Positions 1 through 8,612 are shown, numbered from the stretch's first letter. The stretch: 64,000 bases of DNA from Pseudomonas fluorescens (GCF_902498185.1 NZ_CABVIX010000009.1:154016-218015), one strand, 5' to 3'. The notes: generated by a model from the letters alone, not told the origin. A program made the numbers and translations.

Positions 1-212
1 TGATCAGTCGGCTGCTCCCGCAGAGACATGAAATCCGCGCTCACATTCTCCCCATCGAACCAGCTGTCCCAAGCTTCGCCTGCGGGCGAAATGATTCGGG
101 TGTGGCCCATGGCAACGACATCGACGCGGGTAATGTGATCAGGCAAGGCGACGGATTTGGGCAAGCGGATAGCCTGACTACGGTTGTTTTTGAAGACTGC
201 ACCTTGCTCCAT
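1..212 (-). CDS. vapB: Antitoxin VapB, 5' part only (cut by window edge)
   Basis: The leftward frame starting at ATG 212 reads MEQGAVFKNNRSQAIRLPK and continues with a GEAWDSWFD motif to the window edge. This is the AbrB/SpoVT-type DNA-binding antitoxin of chromosomal VapBC type II toxin-antitoxin modules. VapB binds and inhibits the PIN-domain ribonuclease VapC and represses its own operon. About 70 residues are visible, close to the usual 75-80, so only the last few codons are missing. vapC would lie just left of the window and cannot be seen. A dyad at 264-284 upstream is a likely operator. The family call is firm; pairing with VapC is inferred. Confidence 0.85.
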   Translation of the reverse strand, partial: MEQGAVFKNNRSQAIRLPKSVALPDHITRVDVVAMGHTRIISPAGEAWDSWFDGENVSADFMSLREQPTD

Positions 213-263
213 GGCGTACCCCCAGGGAAGAGTAAATGTATGTCTGAGTGTATGCCGGATCGC

Positions 264-284
264 GTATATGTCAACGGCATATAC
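264..284. promoter_or_regulatory. Inverted repeat upstream of vapB, likely autoregulatory operator
   Basis: GTATATG (264-270) and CATATAC (278-284) form a perfect 7+7 dyad with a 7-base spacer, 52 bases upstream of the vapB start. VapBC-type modules usually repress themselves through such palindromes. The role is inferred from position. Confidence 0.5.
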
Positions 285-297
285 AGCGGCTGGTCGC

Positions 298-1017
298 TTA
301 TACCTCCAGTGCAGCCATCAACCCTTCAGCTGTGAAAAACTCCCGGTCCACCGCCGCCAGCGCCGGCCGCTTCAGCACCAGCACCGGCACCCCGCGCTCG
401 CGCGCCACTTCAAGCTTGGGCTCGGTCGCGGCGCTGCCGCTATTCTTGCTCACCAGCACATCGATCTGCCGCCGCTCGAATAGTGCACGCTCCTCGTCCA
501 GTCGAAACGGGCCGCGCGCGCCGATCACTTCGCAGCGGTCGTTGCCGGGGCAGGCTTCCAGCGCGCGCAGGGTCCAGAACTGATCCGGGGGAATCTCGTC
601 CAGATGCTGCAAGGGTTCACGCCCTAGGGTAAACAGCGGGCGCTGGAACGGTCGCAGGGCTTCGATCAGTCCGTGCCAGTCCTCGACCTCCCGCCAGTCA
701 TCCCCGGGCTGCGCTTGCCAGCCGGCACGACGCAAGGCCCAGCTGGGAATCCCGGCCAAACGCGCCGCCCGGGCTGCGTTGCCGCTAATCTGCGCGGCGT
801 AGGGGTGGGTAGCGTCGATCAGCAGCGTGATGCCGGTTTCGCGCAGAAATGCGGCCAGCCCTTCGGTGCCGCCGTAGCCACCCACCCTCACCTGGCAGGC
901 CAGGTCCTGGGGGACCCGGCCAATGCCGGCCAGGCTGTAGATATGCTCTGGCCCAAGCCTTCGGGCAATGGCCAGGGCTTCGGTCACGCCGCCCAGCAGC
1001 AGGATCCGCTGGCTCAT
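298..1017 (-). CDS. cobK: Precorrin-6A reductase CobK
   Basis: CobK reduces precorrin-6A (or the cobalt form) to precorrin-6B using NADPH in corrin ring synthesis in the cytoplasm. The 239-residue product begins MSQRILLLGG, a Rossmann-type nucleotide-binding start, and carries the family block DATHPYAAQISGNA near residue 75. I chose ATG 1017 over an in-frame start 36 codons upstream because it gives the family length and an ATGA overlap with the cbiD stop. It is the last gene of the leftward operon cobL-cbiD-cobK. Nothing looks degraded. Confidence 0.93.
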   Translation of the reverse strand: MSQRILLLGGVTEALAIARRLGPEHIYSLAGIGRVPQDLACQVRVGGYGGTEGLAAFLRETGITLLIDATHPYAAQISGNAARAARLAGIPSWALRRAGWQAQPGDDWREVEDWHGLIEALRPFQRPLFTLGREPLQHLDEIPPDQFWTLRALEACPGNDRCEVIGARGPFRLDEERALFERRQIDVLVSKNSGSAATEPKLEVARERGVPVLVLKRPALAAVDREFFTAEGLMAALEV

Positions 1018-2108
1018 CGCACGCCCGCCCGGCCGACGATGCCGCCTTGGCGGTCGATGGCGAATACTTCGACCTGCACTTGGGCCGGCACCACGCTGCG
1101 GGCGAACGCCAAGGCGTGCCGGCATACGGCATCACCCAGGGCGACACCTTCGGCATGCGCCATGGCCAGTGCCTGCTGGCTGGTGTTGGCGCCGAGGATG
1201 GCGGCCTGCAATACGGCGCCGGCGCCTGTGTCGGCGGCCCAGGCGGCCAGCTGCGGCAAGTCGATGCTGGAGTGGCGGCTGTGAAGGTCCATGTGCCCGG
1301 CGGCCAGCTTGCTGATCTTGCCGAAGCCGCCACACAGGCTGAGCCGCGCCACGGGCACCTTGCGCAGGTGCTTGAGCACCGCGCCGACGAAGTCGCCCAT
1401 TTCGATCAGGGCGATTTCCGGCAAGGCGTAGACCCGGCGCATCGTGTCTTCGCTGGCATTGCCGGTGCAAGCGGCGATATGGGTGTAGCCATTGGTGTGG
1501 GCCACGTCGATGCCTTGGTGGATCGAGGCGATGTAGGCCGAACAGGAGAATGGCCGGACGATCCCGCTGGTGCCAAGGATCGACAGCCCGCCAAGGATGC
1601 CCAGCCTGGGGTTCATGGTCTTGAGCGCCAGCTGCTCGCCGTCACGTACGTTGACCGTGACCTCGAAGCCACCCGCGTAGCCTGCTTCTGTGGCCAGCTG
1701 CTGCAGGTGATCGCCGATCATCCGGCGGGGCACTGGATTGATCGCCGGTTCACCCACGCCCAGCACCAGGCCGGGGCGCGTCACGGTGCCCACGCCCTGG
1801 CCGGCGATGAAGCGCACTCCAGGCTCGGCCACCAGGCGCACCTGGCTGAACAGCAGGGCGCCGTGGGTCACGTCCGGGTCGTCGCCGGCATCCTTGAGGG
1901 TGCCGGCCTCGGCGCATACGCCGTCGCGCCTGCAGAACTCAAGGCGCATCTGCACCTGCTTGCCCTTGGGCAAGGTGATTTCGACGGCATCGATCAGTTC
2001 GCCTGTGAGCAACAGACGCGCCGCGGCAAGGCTGGTGGCGGTGGCGCAGCTGCCAGTCGTCAAGCCGCTGCGCAGGGGCGCGGGCTGCTCGCGGGTTTCC
2101 TCACGCAT
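1014..2108 (-). CDS. cbiD: Cobalt-precorrin-5B C(1)-methyltransferase CbiD
   Basis: CbiD methylates C-1 of the corrin intermediate with SAM and releases the two-carbon fragment. The 364-residue product has the typical N-terminal GLTTGSCATA motif at about residue 15 and full family length. CbiD was first known from the oxygen-independent pathway, but pseudomonads carry it where other aerobes use the unrelated CobF. Its presence beside cobG therefore makes this a mosaic pathway. It overlaps cobL by 8 bases and cobK by 4, which fits translational coupling in one operon. Confidence 0.95.
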   Translation of the reverse strand: MREETREQPAPLRSGLTTGSCATATSLAAARLLLTGELIDAVEITLPKGKQVQMRLEFCRRDGVCAEAGTLKDAGDDPDVTHGALLFSQVRLVAEPGVRFIAGQGVGTVTRPGLVLGVGEPAINPVPRRMIGDHLQQLATEAGYAGGFEVTVNVRDGEQLALKTMNPRLGILGGLSILGTSGIVRPFSCSAYIASIHQGIDVAHTNGYTHIAACTGNASEDTMRRVYALPEIALIEMGDFVGAVLKHLRKVPVARLSLCGGFGKISKLAAGHMDLHSRHSSIDLPQLAAWAADTGAGAVLQAAILGANTSQQALAMAHAEGVALGDAVCRHALAFARSVVPAQVQVEVFAIDRQGGIVGRAGVR

Positions 2109-3309
2109 CGGGCTTGACCGCCTCGAGAAGAGTAATCGGCAGTGCCTGGCGCCAGGTGTCGAAAACCCCCAGAGGCTGGGCCTGGGCGATGTGGATGCGG
2201 GTCAGCTCGCCGCCATGACGCTCGCGCCAGTTCACCAGGGCCAGTTCGCTCTGCAGGGTGACGGCGTTGGCCACCAGCCGTCCGCCAGGCCGCAGCTGCT
2301 CCCAGCACCGCTCAAGCACGCCCTCGCGGGTCACGCCGCCGCCGATGAAGACCGCATCGGGGCGCTCCAGGCCTTGCAGTGCGCCGGGTGCGGGGCCCCG
2401 CACCAGTTGCAGGCCGGGCACGCCCAGGGCGTCGCGATTGTGCTCGATGAACTGCTGCCGGCCTGCGTCGGCTTCGATGGCAAGGGCCCGGCAGCTGGGG
2501 TGGGCGCGCATCCACTCGATGCCGATCGAGCCGCAGCCAGCGCCCACATCCCACAGCAGCTCGCCTGGACGTGGCGCCAGGCGCGCCAGCGTGATGGCGC
2601 GCACGTCGCGCTTGGTCAACTGGCCGTCATGGCGAAAACTGCTGTCGGGCAGCCCGGCTACCGGTGACAGGCGCGGGGCGTCGGGCGCGGCGATGCATTC
2701 GATGGCGACCAGGTTCAGCGCCGCGATTGCGGGAGCCTCCCAATGCTCGGCCGTGCCTTCGAGATGGCGCTCGGCAGGACCACCCAGATGCTCGAAGACC
2801 TGCAAGCGGCTCGGGCCGAAACCTCGTTCACGCAGCAGCCCCGCAATGGCGGCGGGACTCTCGCCGTCGTTACTCAATGCCAGCAGGCGTACGCCGCTGT
2901 AGAGGTGCCGGTTGAGGGACGCCAGAGGCCGCGCCACCACTGATACGGTTACCACCTCCTGTAACGGCCAGCCCAGGCGTGCCGCCGCCAGCGAACAGGA
3001 GGAGGGCATCGGCAGGACCTGCATGTCCGCTGCCGGCACGTGCCGCGCGAGGCTCGCGCCGACGCCGTAGTACATCGGGTCGCCGCTGGCCAGCACGCAC
3101 ACCGGCTCACCCTGCAGGGCCAGGACCGGGGCGAGGGAAAACGGACTGGACCAGGTCAGGCGCTCGCCACCGATGCAGCGCGGCAGCAGCTCCAGCTGGC
3201 GCGGGCTGCCGAAAATTCGCCCGGCACCCAGCAACGCGCGCCGGGCGTTCTTGCCCAGGCCGCTGAAACCGTCTTCACCAATACCCACTACTGTCAGCCA
3301 GGGCGACAT
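2101..3309 (-). CDS. cobL: Precorrin-6Y C5,15-methyltransferase (decarboxylating) CobL
   Basis: CobL methylates C-5 and C-15 of precorrin-6B and removes the acetate carboxyl group at C-12, giving precorrin-8X. The 402-residue product is a natural fusion. A CbiE-type tetrapyrrole methylase fills about residues 1-200, starting with LTVVGIGEDG. A CbiT-type SAM methyltransferase fills about 210-400, with LLWDVGAGCGSIGIEW as its SAM-binding loop. It is the first gene of the leftward operon and diverges from cobG across about 100 bases. I saw no cobalamin riboswitch in that gap, which is too short for one. Confidence 0.95.
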   Translation of the reverse strand: MSPWLTVVGIGEDGFSGLGKNARRALLGAGRIFGSPRQLELLPRCIGGERLTWSSPFSLAPVLALQGEPVCVLASGDPMYYGVGASLARHVPAADMQVLPMPSSCSLAAARLGWPLQEVVTVSVVARPLASLNRHLYSGVRLLALSNDGESPAAIAGLLRERGFGPSRLQVFEHLGGPAERHLEGTAEHWEAPAIAALNLVAIECIAAPDAPRLSPVAGLPDSSFRHDGQLTKRDVRAITLARLAPRPGELLWDVGAGCGSIGIEWMRAHPSCRALAIEADAGRQQFIEHNRDALGVPGLQLVRGPAPGALQGLERPDAVFIGGGVTREGVLERCWEQLRPGGRLVANAVTLQSELALVNWRERHGGELTRIHIAQAQPLGVFDTWRQALPITLLEAVKPDA

Positions 3310-3412
3310 CCCACTTCCTCATCCACGAACGCCGTTCGACAGCAGACTTTTCATGCCGTCGGACAAAGCAGGCATAATACCGCGCCTTCTACCATGAAGG
3401 GCTCTTTCACGA

Positions 3413-4744
3413 TTGCCGGATACCCCCTTGAAGCAGGCCCATACCCCTGATATTTCGCCTCGTCCCTCGGCTTGCCCGGGGTTGTGGCGCATCGTCGCCG
3501 CGCGCGATGGCGGGATCTGCCGGATCAAGCTGCCAGGTGGGCTGCTGTTGGCGGACCAGGCCGACGCTGTGGCGACCGCCGCCGAGCGTTTCGCCAGCGG
3601 CGCCATCGAGGCTACCAATCGCGGCAATCTTCAGATCCGGGGGATTGGTGGCGAGCATCCGGCGCTGGTGCAGTGGTTGCTCGAGGCCGGCCTTGGCCCA
3701 CGCGAGGCCGCCGGCGACGATGTGCGCAACCTGATGCTCAGCCCCTTGGCCGGACTGGACCGCGCCATGCTGTTCGATGCACGGCCCCTGGCCGGGCAGA
3801 TACTGCAGATGCTCGAAAACACACCCCGCTTGCATCAGCTGTCCGCCAAGTTTGCCGTGCAGCTGGACGCCGGCGAATCCCTTGCAATGCTCGAGCATCC
3901 CCATGACCTGTGGCTGTCGGCCCTGAACCTGGACCAGCAGGTATGGCTGGCCATGGGCCTTGCCGGTTGCCCGGCCGGTGGGCAGGTGCTGGGCGCGGTG
4001 CCGCTGGACCAGGGATTGCCCCTGGTACGGGCGGTGCTTGAACGTTTTCTCGATCTGGCCACGCCCGAGCAGTCGCGCATGCGCCAGTTGCTCGCCGACT
4101 GCAGCGTCGAGCGCTTCATCGATGGCCTGGGTCTTCGCCGCGATGCCGCCGTGCTCGACTGGCAACGTCCGCAGGCCAGCTCACCGTACCTGGGCCTGCT
4201 GGTACAGCGCGGGGATGAACATATCGCGCTGGGTGCGGCCCCGCCCCTCGGACGCCTGACCCCGGCCATGCTGCGCGGCGCGGCGCGGCTGGCGCGCGAA
4301 CAGGGCGACGGTACCCTGCGTCTTACCCCTTGGCAGAGCCTGGTGATACCCGGCATCGCCAAGGCCGGCCTGGCGCTGGCAGAGCATGCCCTGTCCGAAT
4401 CAGGCCTGCTCCACAGCCCCGGCCAACCGCTGACCAGGCTGATCGCTTGCACCGGCTCCAGCGGCTGCGCCAAGGCCCTGGCCGACACCAAGACCGATGC
4501 ACTGGCCCTGGCCAGCCTGTTGCACCAGGGCGGGCCCGGCAGCGTCCACCTCAGTGGCTGCCAACGATCCTGCGCCGTGGCCCATGTCGCCCCGGCCACC
4601 CTTCTGGCCCGCGCCCCGGGCAGTTATGACCTGTATCTGCGTGACGCTCGGGAGCCCGGCTTCGGTGCCCTGCGAGCGCGCGATCTCACCTTGCAACAAG
4701 CAGGCGCACTGCTCGACCTGCCTACGGAGCACCTTGATGATTGA
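3413..4744 (+). CDS. cobG: Precorrin-3B synthase CobG
   Basis: CobG is an iron-sulphur mono-oxygenase that uses O2 to turn precorrin-3A into precorrin-3B, the step that marks the aerobic route. The product has the duplicated nitrite/sulphite reductase-like layout and a C-terminal cluster site, CTGSSGCAKA followed about 35 residues on by GCQRSCA, as expected for a [4Fe-4S] ligand set. No ATG fits the N-terminus. The frame opens with TTG at 3413, with GAAGGG 11 bases upstream; a second TTG at 3428 is the alternative. It heads cobG-cobH-cobI-cobJ and overlaps cobH by 8 bases. Confidence 0.9.
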   Translation: MPDTPLKQAHTPDISPRPSACPGLWRIVAARDGGICRIKLPGGLLLADQADAVATAAERFASGAIEATNRGNLQIRGIGGEHPALVQWLLEAGLGPREAAGDDVRNLMLSPLAGLDRAMLFDARPLAGQILQMLENTPRLHQLSAKFAVQLDAGESLAMLEHPHDLWLSALNLDQQVWLAMGLAGCPAGGQVLGAVPLDQGLPLVRAVLERFLDLATPEQSRMRQLLADCSVERFIDGLGLRRDAAVLDWQRPQASSPYLGLLVQRGDEHIALGAAPPLGRLTPAMLRGAARLAREQGDGTLRLTPWQSLVIPGIAKAGLALAEHALSESGLLHSPGQPLTRLIACTGSSGCAKALADTKTDALALASLLHQGGPGSVHLSGCQRSCAVAHVAPATLLARAPGSYDLYLRDAREPGFGALRARDLTLQQAGALLDLPTEHLDD

Positions 4745-5363
4745 CTACATCCGCGATGGTCAGGAGATCTATCGCAATTCCTTCCGGATCATTCGCGAGG
4801 AGGCACGCCTGGACCGCATCCCCGCCGATCTGGAAAAGCTCGCCGTACGGGTAATCCATGCCTGCGGCATGGTCGATGCGATCGACGGCCTGCAGTTTTC
4901 CCCTGGTGCTGGCACCGCCGGGCGTGAAGCCCTGGCCAAGGGGGCGCCGATCCTCTGCGATGCGCACATGGTCGCCGAAGGCGTGACCCGCACACGCCTG
5001 CCCGCCAACAACCCGGTGATCTGCACCCTGCGTGACCCGAGCGTGCCTGGCATGGCCAGCGAGGCGGGCAATACCCGTTCCGCAGTCGCTCTGGAGCTGT
5101 GGCGCCCGCACCTGGAAGGCAGCGTGGTGGTGATCGGCAACGCGCCGACCGCGCTGTTCTACCTGCTGGAGATGATCGATGCCGGCGCGCCGAAACCTGC
5201 GCTGATCCTCGGTTTCCCGGTGGGCTTCGTCGGTGCTGCCGAGTCCAAGGCGATGCTCGCCGCCGACAGCCGGGGCGTGCCGTTCGTGATCATGCAAGGC
5301 CGCCTGGGCGGCAGCGCCATGGCCGCGGCCGCCGTCAACGCGCTGGCCACGGAGGTGGAGTGA
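4737..5363 (+). CDS. cobH: Precorrin-8X methylmutase CobH
   Basis: CobH moves the C-11 methyl group of precorrin-8X to C-12, giving hydrogenobyrinic acid. The 208-residue product starts MIDYIRDGQEIYRNSF and carries RVIHACGM, with the histidine expected to act as the proton donor, and later GFPVGFVGA. Length is normal for the family. The start ATG 4737 lies inside the end of cobG (8-base overlap) and the stop overlaps the cobI start by one base, so translation is probably coupled. Confidence 0.95.
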   Translation: MIDYIRDGQEIYRNSFRIIREEARLDRIPADLEKLAVRVIHACGMVDAIDGLQFSPGAGTAGREALAKGAPILCDAHMVAEGVTRTRLPANNPVICTLRDPSVPGMASEAGNTRSAVALELWRPHLEGSVVVIGNAPTALFYLLEMIDAGAPKPALILGFPVGFVGAAESKAMLAADSRGVPFVIMQGRLGGSAMAAAAVNALATEVE

Positions 5364-6094
5364 TGCAGGTACGTGGACGTCTGCTTGGCCTGGGCGTAGG
5401 CCCCGGCGATCCCGAATTGATCACCCTCAAAGCCCTGCGCCTGCTGCGCGAAGCCCCCGTGGTGGCCTATTTCGTTGCCAAGGGCAAGCGCGGCAATGCC
5501 TTCGGCATCATCGAGGCGCACTTGCAGGCGGCGCAGACCTTGCTGCCGCTGGTGTATCCGGTGACCACCGAGGTGCTGCCGGCGCCGCTGTCGTATGAAC
5601 AGGTGATCAGTGACTTCTACGATGAAGCCAGCCTGCAGGTCGCCGCGCAGCTGGATGCCGGCCGCGATGTGGCCGTGATCTGTGAGGGCGATCCGTTTTT
5701 CTATGGGTCCTACATGTACCTGCATGACCGGCTGGCCGCGCGCTATGAAGCCGAAGTGATCCCTGGCGTCTGCTCCATGCTCGGCGGTGCGTCGGTACTC
5801 GGTGCGCCGCTGGTGTACCGCAACCAGAGCCTGTCGGTGCTGTCCGGTGTGCTGGGTCATGATGAGCTCAAGCGTCGCCTGGTCGATGCCGATGCGGCGG
5901 TGATCATGAAGCTTGGGCGTAACTTCACCAAGGTGCGCCAGGTGCTGGTCGAGCTGGGCCTGGACCAGCGCGCGCTGTACGTCGAGCGCGCGACCATGGC
6001 CAACCAGAAGATCGTCGCGCTCGATGAGGTCGACCCGCAGTCCTCGCCGTACTTCTCGCTGATCATCGTACCGGGCGAAAGGTGGCAGGGATGA
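5363..6094 (+). CDS. cobI: Precorrin-2 C(20)-methyltransferase CobI
   Basis: CobI transfers a methyl group from SAM to C-20 of precorrin-2, giving precorrin-3A, the substrate of CobG encoded two genes upstream. The 243-residue product has the tetrapyrrole methylase pattern: GLGVGPGDPELITLKA near the N-terminus and CEGDPFFYGSY in the middle. I chose ATG 5363, which forms a TGATG junction with cobH. A much longer in-frame opening exists upstream, but it runs through cobH in another frame. Confidence 0.95.
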   Translation: MQVRGRLLGLGVGPGDPELITLKALRLLREAPVVAYFVAKGKRGNAFGIIEAHLQAAQTLLPLVYPVTTEVLPAPLSYEQVISDFYDEASLQVAAQLDAGRDVAVICEGDPFFYGSYMYLHDRLAARYEAEVIPGVCSMLGGASVLGAPLVYRNQSLSVLSGVLGHDELKRRLVDADAAVIMKLGRNFTKVRQVLVELGLDQRALYVERATMANQKIVALDEVDPQSSPYFSLIIVPGERWQG

Positions 6095-7794
6095 GTGCGC
6101 GCAAGGCCCCGGCCATCGTCGTACTCGGTCCCGGCGCCCTGGCCACGGCATGCAAGGTCCGGCAGCTGTATCCGCAGGCCGTGATTCACGGCCTGGCCGG
6201 CAGGGTCGAGGACGTCGACAGCCTCTACCAGGACTTCGGACAGACCTTGCGGACGCTGTACCAGCAGGACACACCGATCATCGCCTTGTGCGCCGCGGGT
6301 ATCGTCATCCGTAGCCTCGCCAGCCTGCTCGGTGAAAAGGGTGTAGAACCGCCGGTCCTGGCCATGGCCGAGGATGGCAGCGCCGTAGTGCCGCTGCTTG
6401 GCGGCCTGGGCGGGGTCAATGTCATGGCCCGCGAGATCGGCGCCGCGCTGGACGTGGCCCCTGCCATTACCACCAGTGGAGAACTGCGCTTCGGCACCTG
6501 CCTGCTCGACCCCCCGCCAGGCTATGCGCTGGCGGATCTGGAACAGGGCAAGCGCTTTGTCTCGGACCTCCTGGCCGGTGAAACGGTGCGCGTCGAGGGG
6601 GCAGCACCCTGGCTTGCGCAAGTGCAACTGCCCAGCAGCGAGTCGGCCCGGCGGGTCATTCATGTGGGCTGCACGGCCCGGCCGACCCGCCGCGACGAAC
6701 TCTCGATCCATCCGCGCGCCGTGCTGGTGGCTGTCGATGCACAGGTGAAAGACCTGGCCGAGGCGGTGCGCCTCGCCCTGCGCGATGCCAACATCGCCGA
6801 GCAGTCGCTGGCCTGCCTGCTGGCCAGCGAAACGGACATGGCTCAGCCCGCGCTGCTTGAGGCGGCGAGCGCGCTGGGTGTGGCCCTGCGATTCGCGCCA
6901 GCGGCGGACGGCGCACAAGCGCTGGCGCGGGCAACGCTGGATCAGGCCCGGATCGTGCCGCTCGACCGGCCTGGGCTGGCGATCGCCGTCGCCCCCGAGC
7001 CTATCGTCCCCGAACACCTCGGGCGTGCCCGGGGCCGGCTGGCGGTCATCGGCCTCGGCCCTGGCGCTGCCGAACTGATGGTGCCGGCGGTCAAGGCCGA
7101 ACTGGCGCGCGCCAACGACGTGCTCGGCTACGAGACCTACGTGCGCATGGCCGGTCCGTTCCGCGATGACCAGATGCTGCACTGCACCGACAACCGCGAG
7201 GAGATGCAGCGCGCGCGCCACGCCTTCGAGCTGGCGGCGCAAGGGCGCTCGGTGGTGGTGGTGTCGTCCGGTGACCCGGGTGTCTTCGCCATGGCCGCCG
7301 CCGTGCTCGAAGCCTTGCACGGTTCGGATGATCCCGCCTGGCACCGGGTCGACCTGGAGATCCTGCCGGGGGTTTCCGCATCGCTCGCCACCGCGGCCCA
7401 GGCCGGTGCGCCGCTGGGCCATGACTTCTGCGTGATGTCGCTGTCAGACAACCTCAAGCCGTGGACGACCATCGAACAACGCCTGGACCTTGCTTGCCAG
7501 GCAGACCTGGTGCTGGCTTTCTACAATCCCATCTCGCGCTCTCGTCCCTGGCAGCTCGGCCGTGCGCTGGAGATCGTGCGACAGCACCGTGATGGGCAGA
7601 CGCCTGTAGTCCTTGGCCGGGATATCGGTAGGCCGGGGCAGACGTTGAAGGTAGTCACCCTGGCCGAGCTGGTGCCAGACATGGTCGACATGCGCACCAT
7701 GGTCCTCGTGGGATCGTCCACCACCTGCACCTTTGCCCGCGAATCCGGCGGGTCGTGGGTGTACACCCCGCGGTGGTATCCGACGGCCCCCTGA
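6091..7794 (+). CDS. cobJ: Fused CbiG/CobE-like protein and precorrin-3B C(17)-methyltransferase CobJ
   Basis: The 567-residue product joins two functions. About residues 1-325 are CbiG-like, including the SGELRFG region and a C-terminal part related to CobE. From GRLAVIGLGPGA onward it is a tetrapyrrole methylase of the CobJ type, with SSGDPGVFAMA and the late motif FYNPISRSR. CobJ methylates C-17 and contracts the ring of precorrin-3B. In the anaerobic route CbiG opens the ring lactone; in aerobes the role of this domain is less clear. ATG 6091 overlaps the cobI stop; a GTG at 6082 is the alternative. It ends the rightward cob operon. Confidence 0.93.
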   Translation: MSARKAPAIVVLGPGALATACKVRQLYPQAVIHGLAGRVEDVDSLYQDFGQTLRTLYQQDTPIIALCAAGIVIRSLASLLGEKGVEPPVLAMAEDGSAVVPLLGGLGGVNVMAREIGAALDVAPAITTSGELRFGTCLLDPPPGYALADLEQGKRFVSDLLAGETVRVEGAAPWLAQVQLPSSESARRVIHVGCTARPTRRDELSIHPRAVLVAVDAQVKDLAEAVRLALRDANIAEQSLACLLASETDMAQPALLEAASALGVALRFAPAADGAQALARATLDQARIVPLDRPGLAIAVAPEPIVPEHLGRARGRLAVIGLGPGAAELMVPAVKAELARANDVLGYETYVRMAGPFRDDQMLHCTDNREEMQRARHAFELAAQGRSVVVVSSGDPGVFAMAAAVLEALHGSDDPAWHRVDLEILPGVSASLATAAQAGAPLGHDFCVMSLSDNLKPWTTIEQRLDLACQADLVLAFYNPISRSRPWQLGRALEIVRQHRDGQTPVVLGRDIGRPGQTLKVVTLAELVPDMVDMRTMVLVGSSTTCTFARESGGSWVYTPRWYPTAP

Positions 7795-7847
7795 GCTTGG
7801 CAGGGAAGCCCTTCGGGCCGGTCTTAGCGAATGCGCTCGCTTAGTGT

Positions 7848-7875
7848 GAATGCCCCTGGAATGCAGGGGCATTCC
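7848..7875 (+). promoter_or_regulatory. Stem-loop with two competing pairings, upstream of the unknown trio
   Basis: GAATGCCCCT (7848-7857) pairs perfectly with AGGGGCATTC (7865-7874). A second hairpin, GGAATGC (7858-7864) with GCATTCC (7869-7875), would exclude it. No T-run follows, so it is not a classic terminator. It lies 18 bases before the ATG at 7893 and could affect expression of that gene. Function is inferred only from position. Confidence 0.45.
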
Positions 7876-7892
7876 CTACCGGAGCATTTGAG

Positions 7893-8582
7893 ATGACTGA
7901 CGATAAAGCTGTACTGAGCAAGGATTCCGCCGCCTTGGTGGAAGATTCCCTGATAGCGTTTGGCGTCGGCATGACGCTGCTGACCCGATCCGACGTGAAA
8001 AATGCTTTCCACTTCGCCTCATTGGTGGCGGGTAAGCTGCATGATCCCGAACAGGAGAGTGAGAACTGGTACGGCCAGTTTCTCAAGGTCATGCAGGATT
8101 GCGGTTGGGTTACCACCCGGCGCAACTATGCACGTGAGGATTCTTCGGTCATCAGTGCCTCGGTAGGCTCGGTGGCGCTGAGGGTGCTAGGCGCGGCCGG
8201 CACCGCGGCGCTCGGCGTGGCTGCAGGTCAGGCCTTCGGGGCGCTGGCCCAGGCGGCGCTGGCGAAGCTGGGCCTGAGCCCGGGTCTGAAAGATGTCTTC
8301 ATCCACAAGCGCAAGGGCAAGGCCAACGGCATGGTGGGCCTTGGCGCATGCATCGAAACCGCCGAGGGGGAAGTGACCTTGGTCATGAGCTGCTTGGCCG
8401 CCAAGGCGCCTGAGTCGGAGAACGACCTGCTGGGGATCGAGTGGACCGTCAACTCGTCCGAACTCTATACCGGCACCGCAGTGTTGTCCTTCAACAAGGC
8501 TCTCTACGAGAAAGTGCGCGGCACAGTTGAAAACAAGCTGGGGGAGCGCAGCGTCAGCAACGTGCTGGAGTACGAAGTCTGA
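7893..8582 (+). CDS. Protein of unknown function, first of a three-paralogue cluster
   Basis: I do not recognise this 229-residue protein. It shares W59-Y-x2-F-x7-G71-W72 with the next two gene products. Its C-terminus, F200-N-x-A-L-Y and R209-x2-V ending in EYEV, resembles the third product. Residues about 86-127 form a Gly/Ala-rich hydrophobic stretch (for example AAGTAALGVAAGQAFGA) that the other two lack. It might insert into or line a membrane. There is no N-terminal signal peptide. GGAG precedes ATG 7893. A GC-rich hairpin at 8590-8612 separates it from the second gene. The three may act as one complex; that is inference. Confidence 0.8.
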   Translation: MTDDKAVLSKDSAALVEDSLIAFGVGMTLLTRSDVKNAFHFASLVAGKLHDPEQESENWYGQFLKVMQDCGWVTTRRNYAREDSSVISASVGSVALRVLGAAGTAALGVAAGQAFGALAQAALAKLGLSPGLKDVFIHKRKGKANGMVGLGACIETAEGEVTLVMSCLAAKAPESENDLLGIEWTVNSSELYTGTAVLSFNKALYEKVRGTVENKLGERSVSNVLEYEV

Positions 8583-8589
8583 CCGGCGT

Positions 8590-8612
8590 CCGGGCGGTGC
8601 AAGGCCGCCCGG
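8590..8612 (+). terminator. GC hairpin between first and second gene of the trio
   Basis: CCGGGCGG (8590-8597) and CCGCCCGG (8605-8612) form a perfect 8-base-pair stem with a 7-base loop. The following bases are not T-rich, so it may weaken or process the transcript rather than end it. Confidence 0.4.

Noticed and set aside
3310..3412. Possible cobalamin riboswitch between the two cob operons
   Set aside because: The gap is about 100 bases, too short, and I find no recognisable B12-box or stem array.
5857..7422. A 521-codon open frame antisense to cobI and cobJ
   Set aside because: It spans two real genes of an operon and has no motifs.
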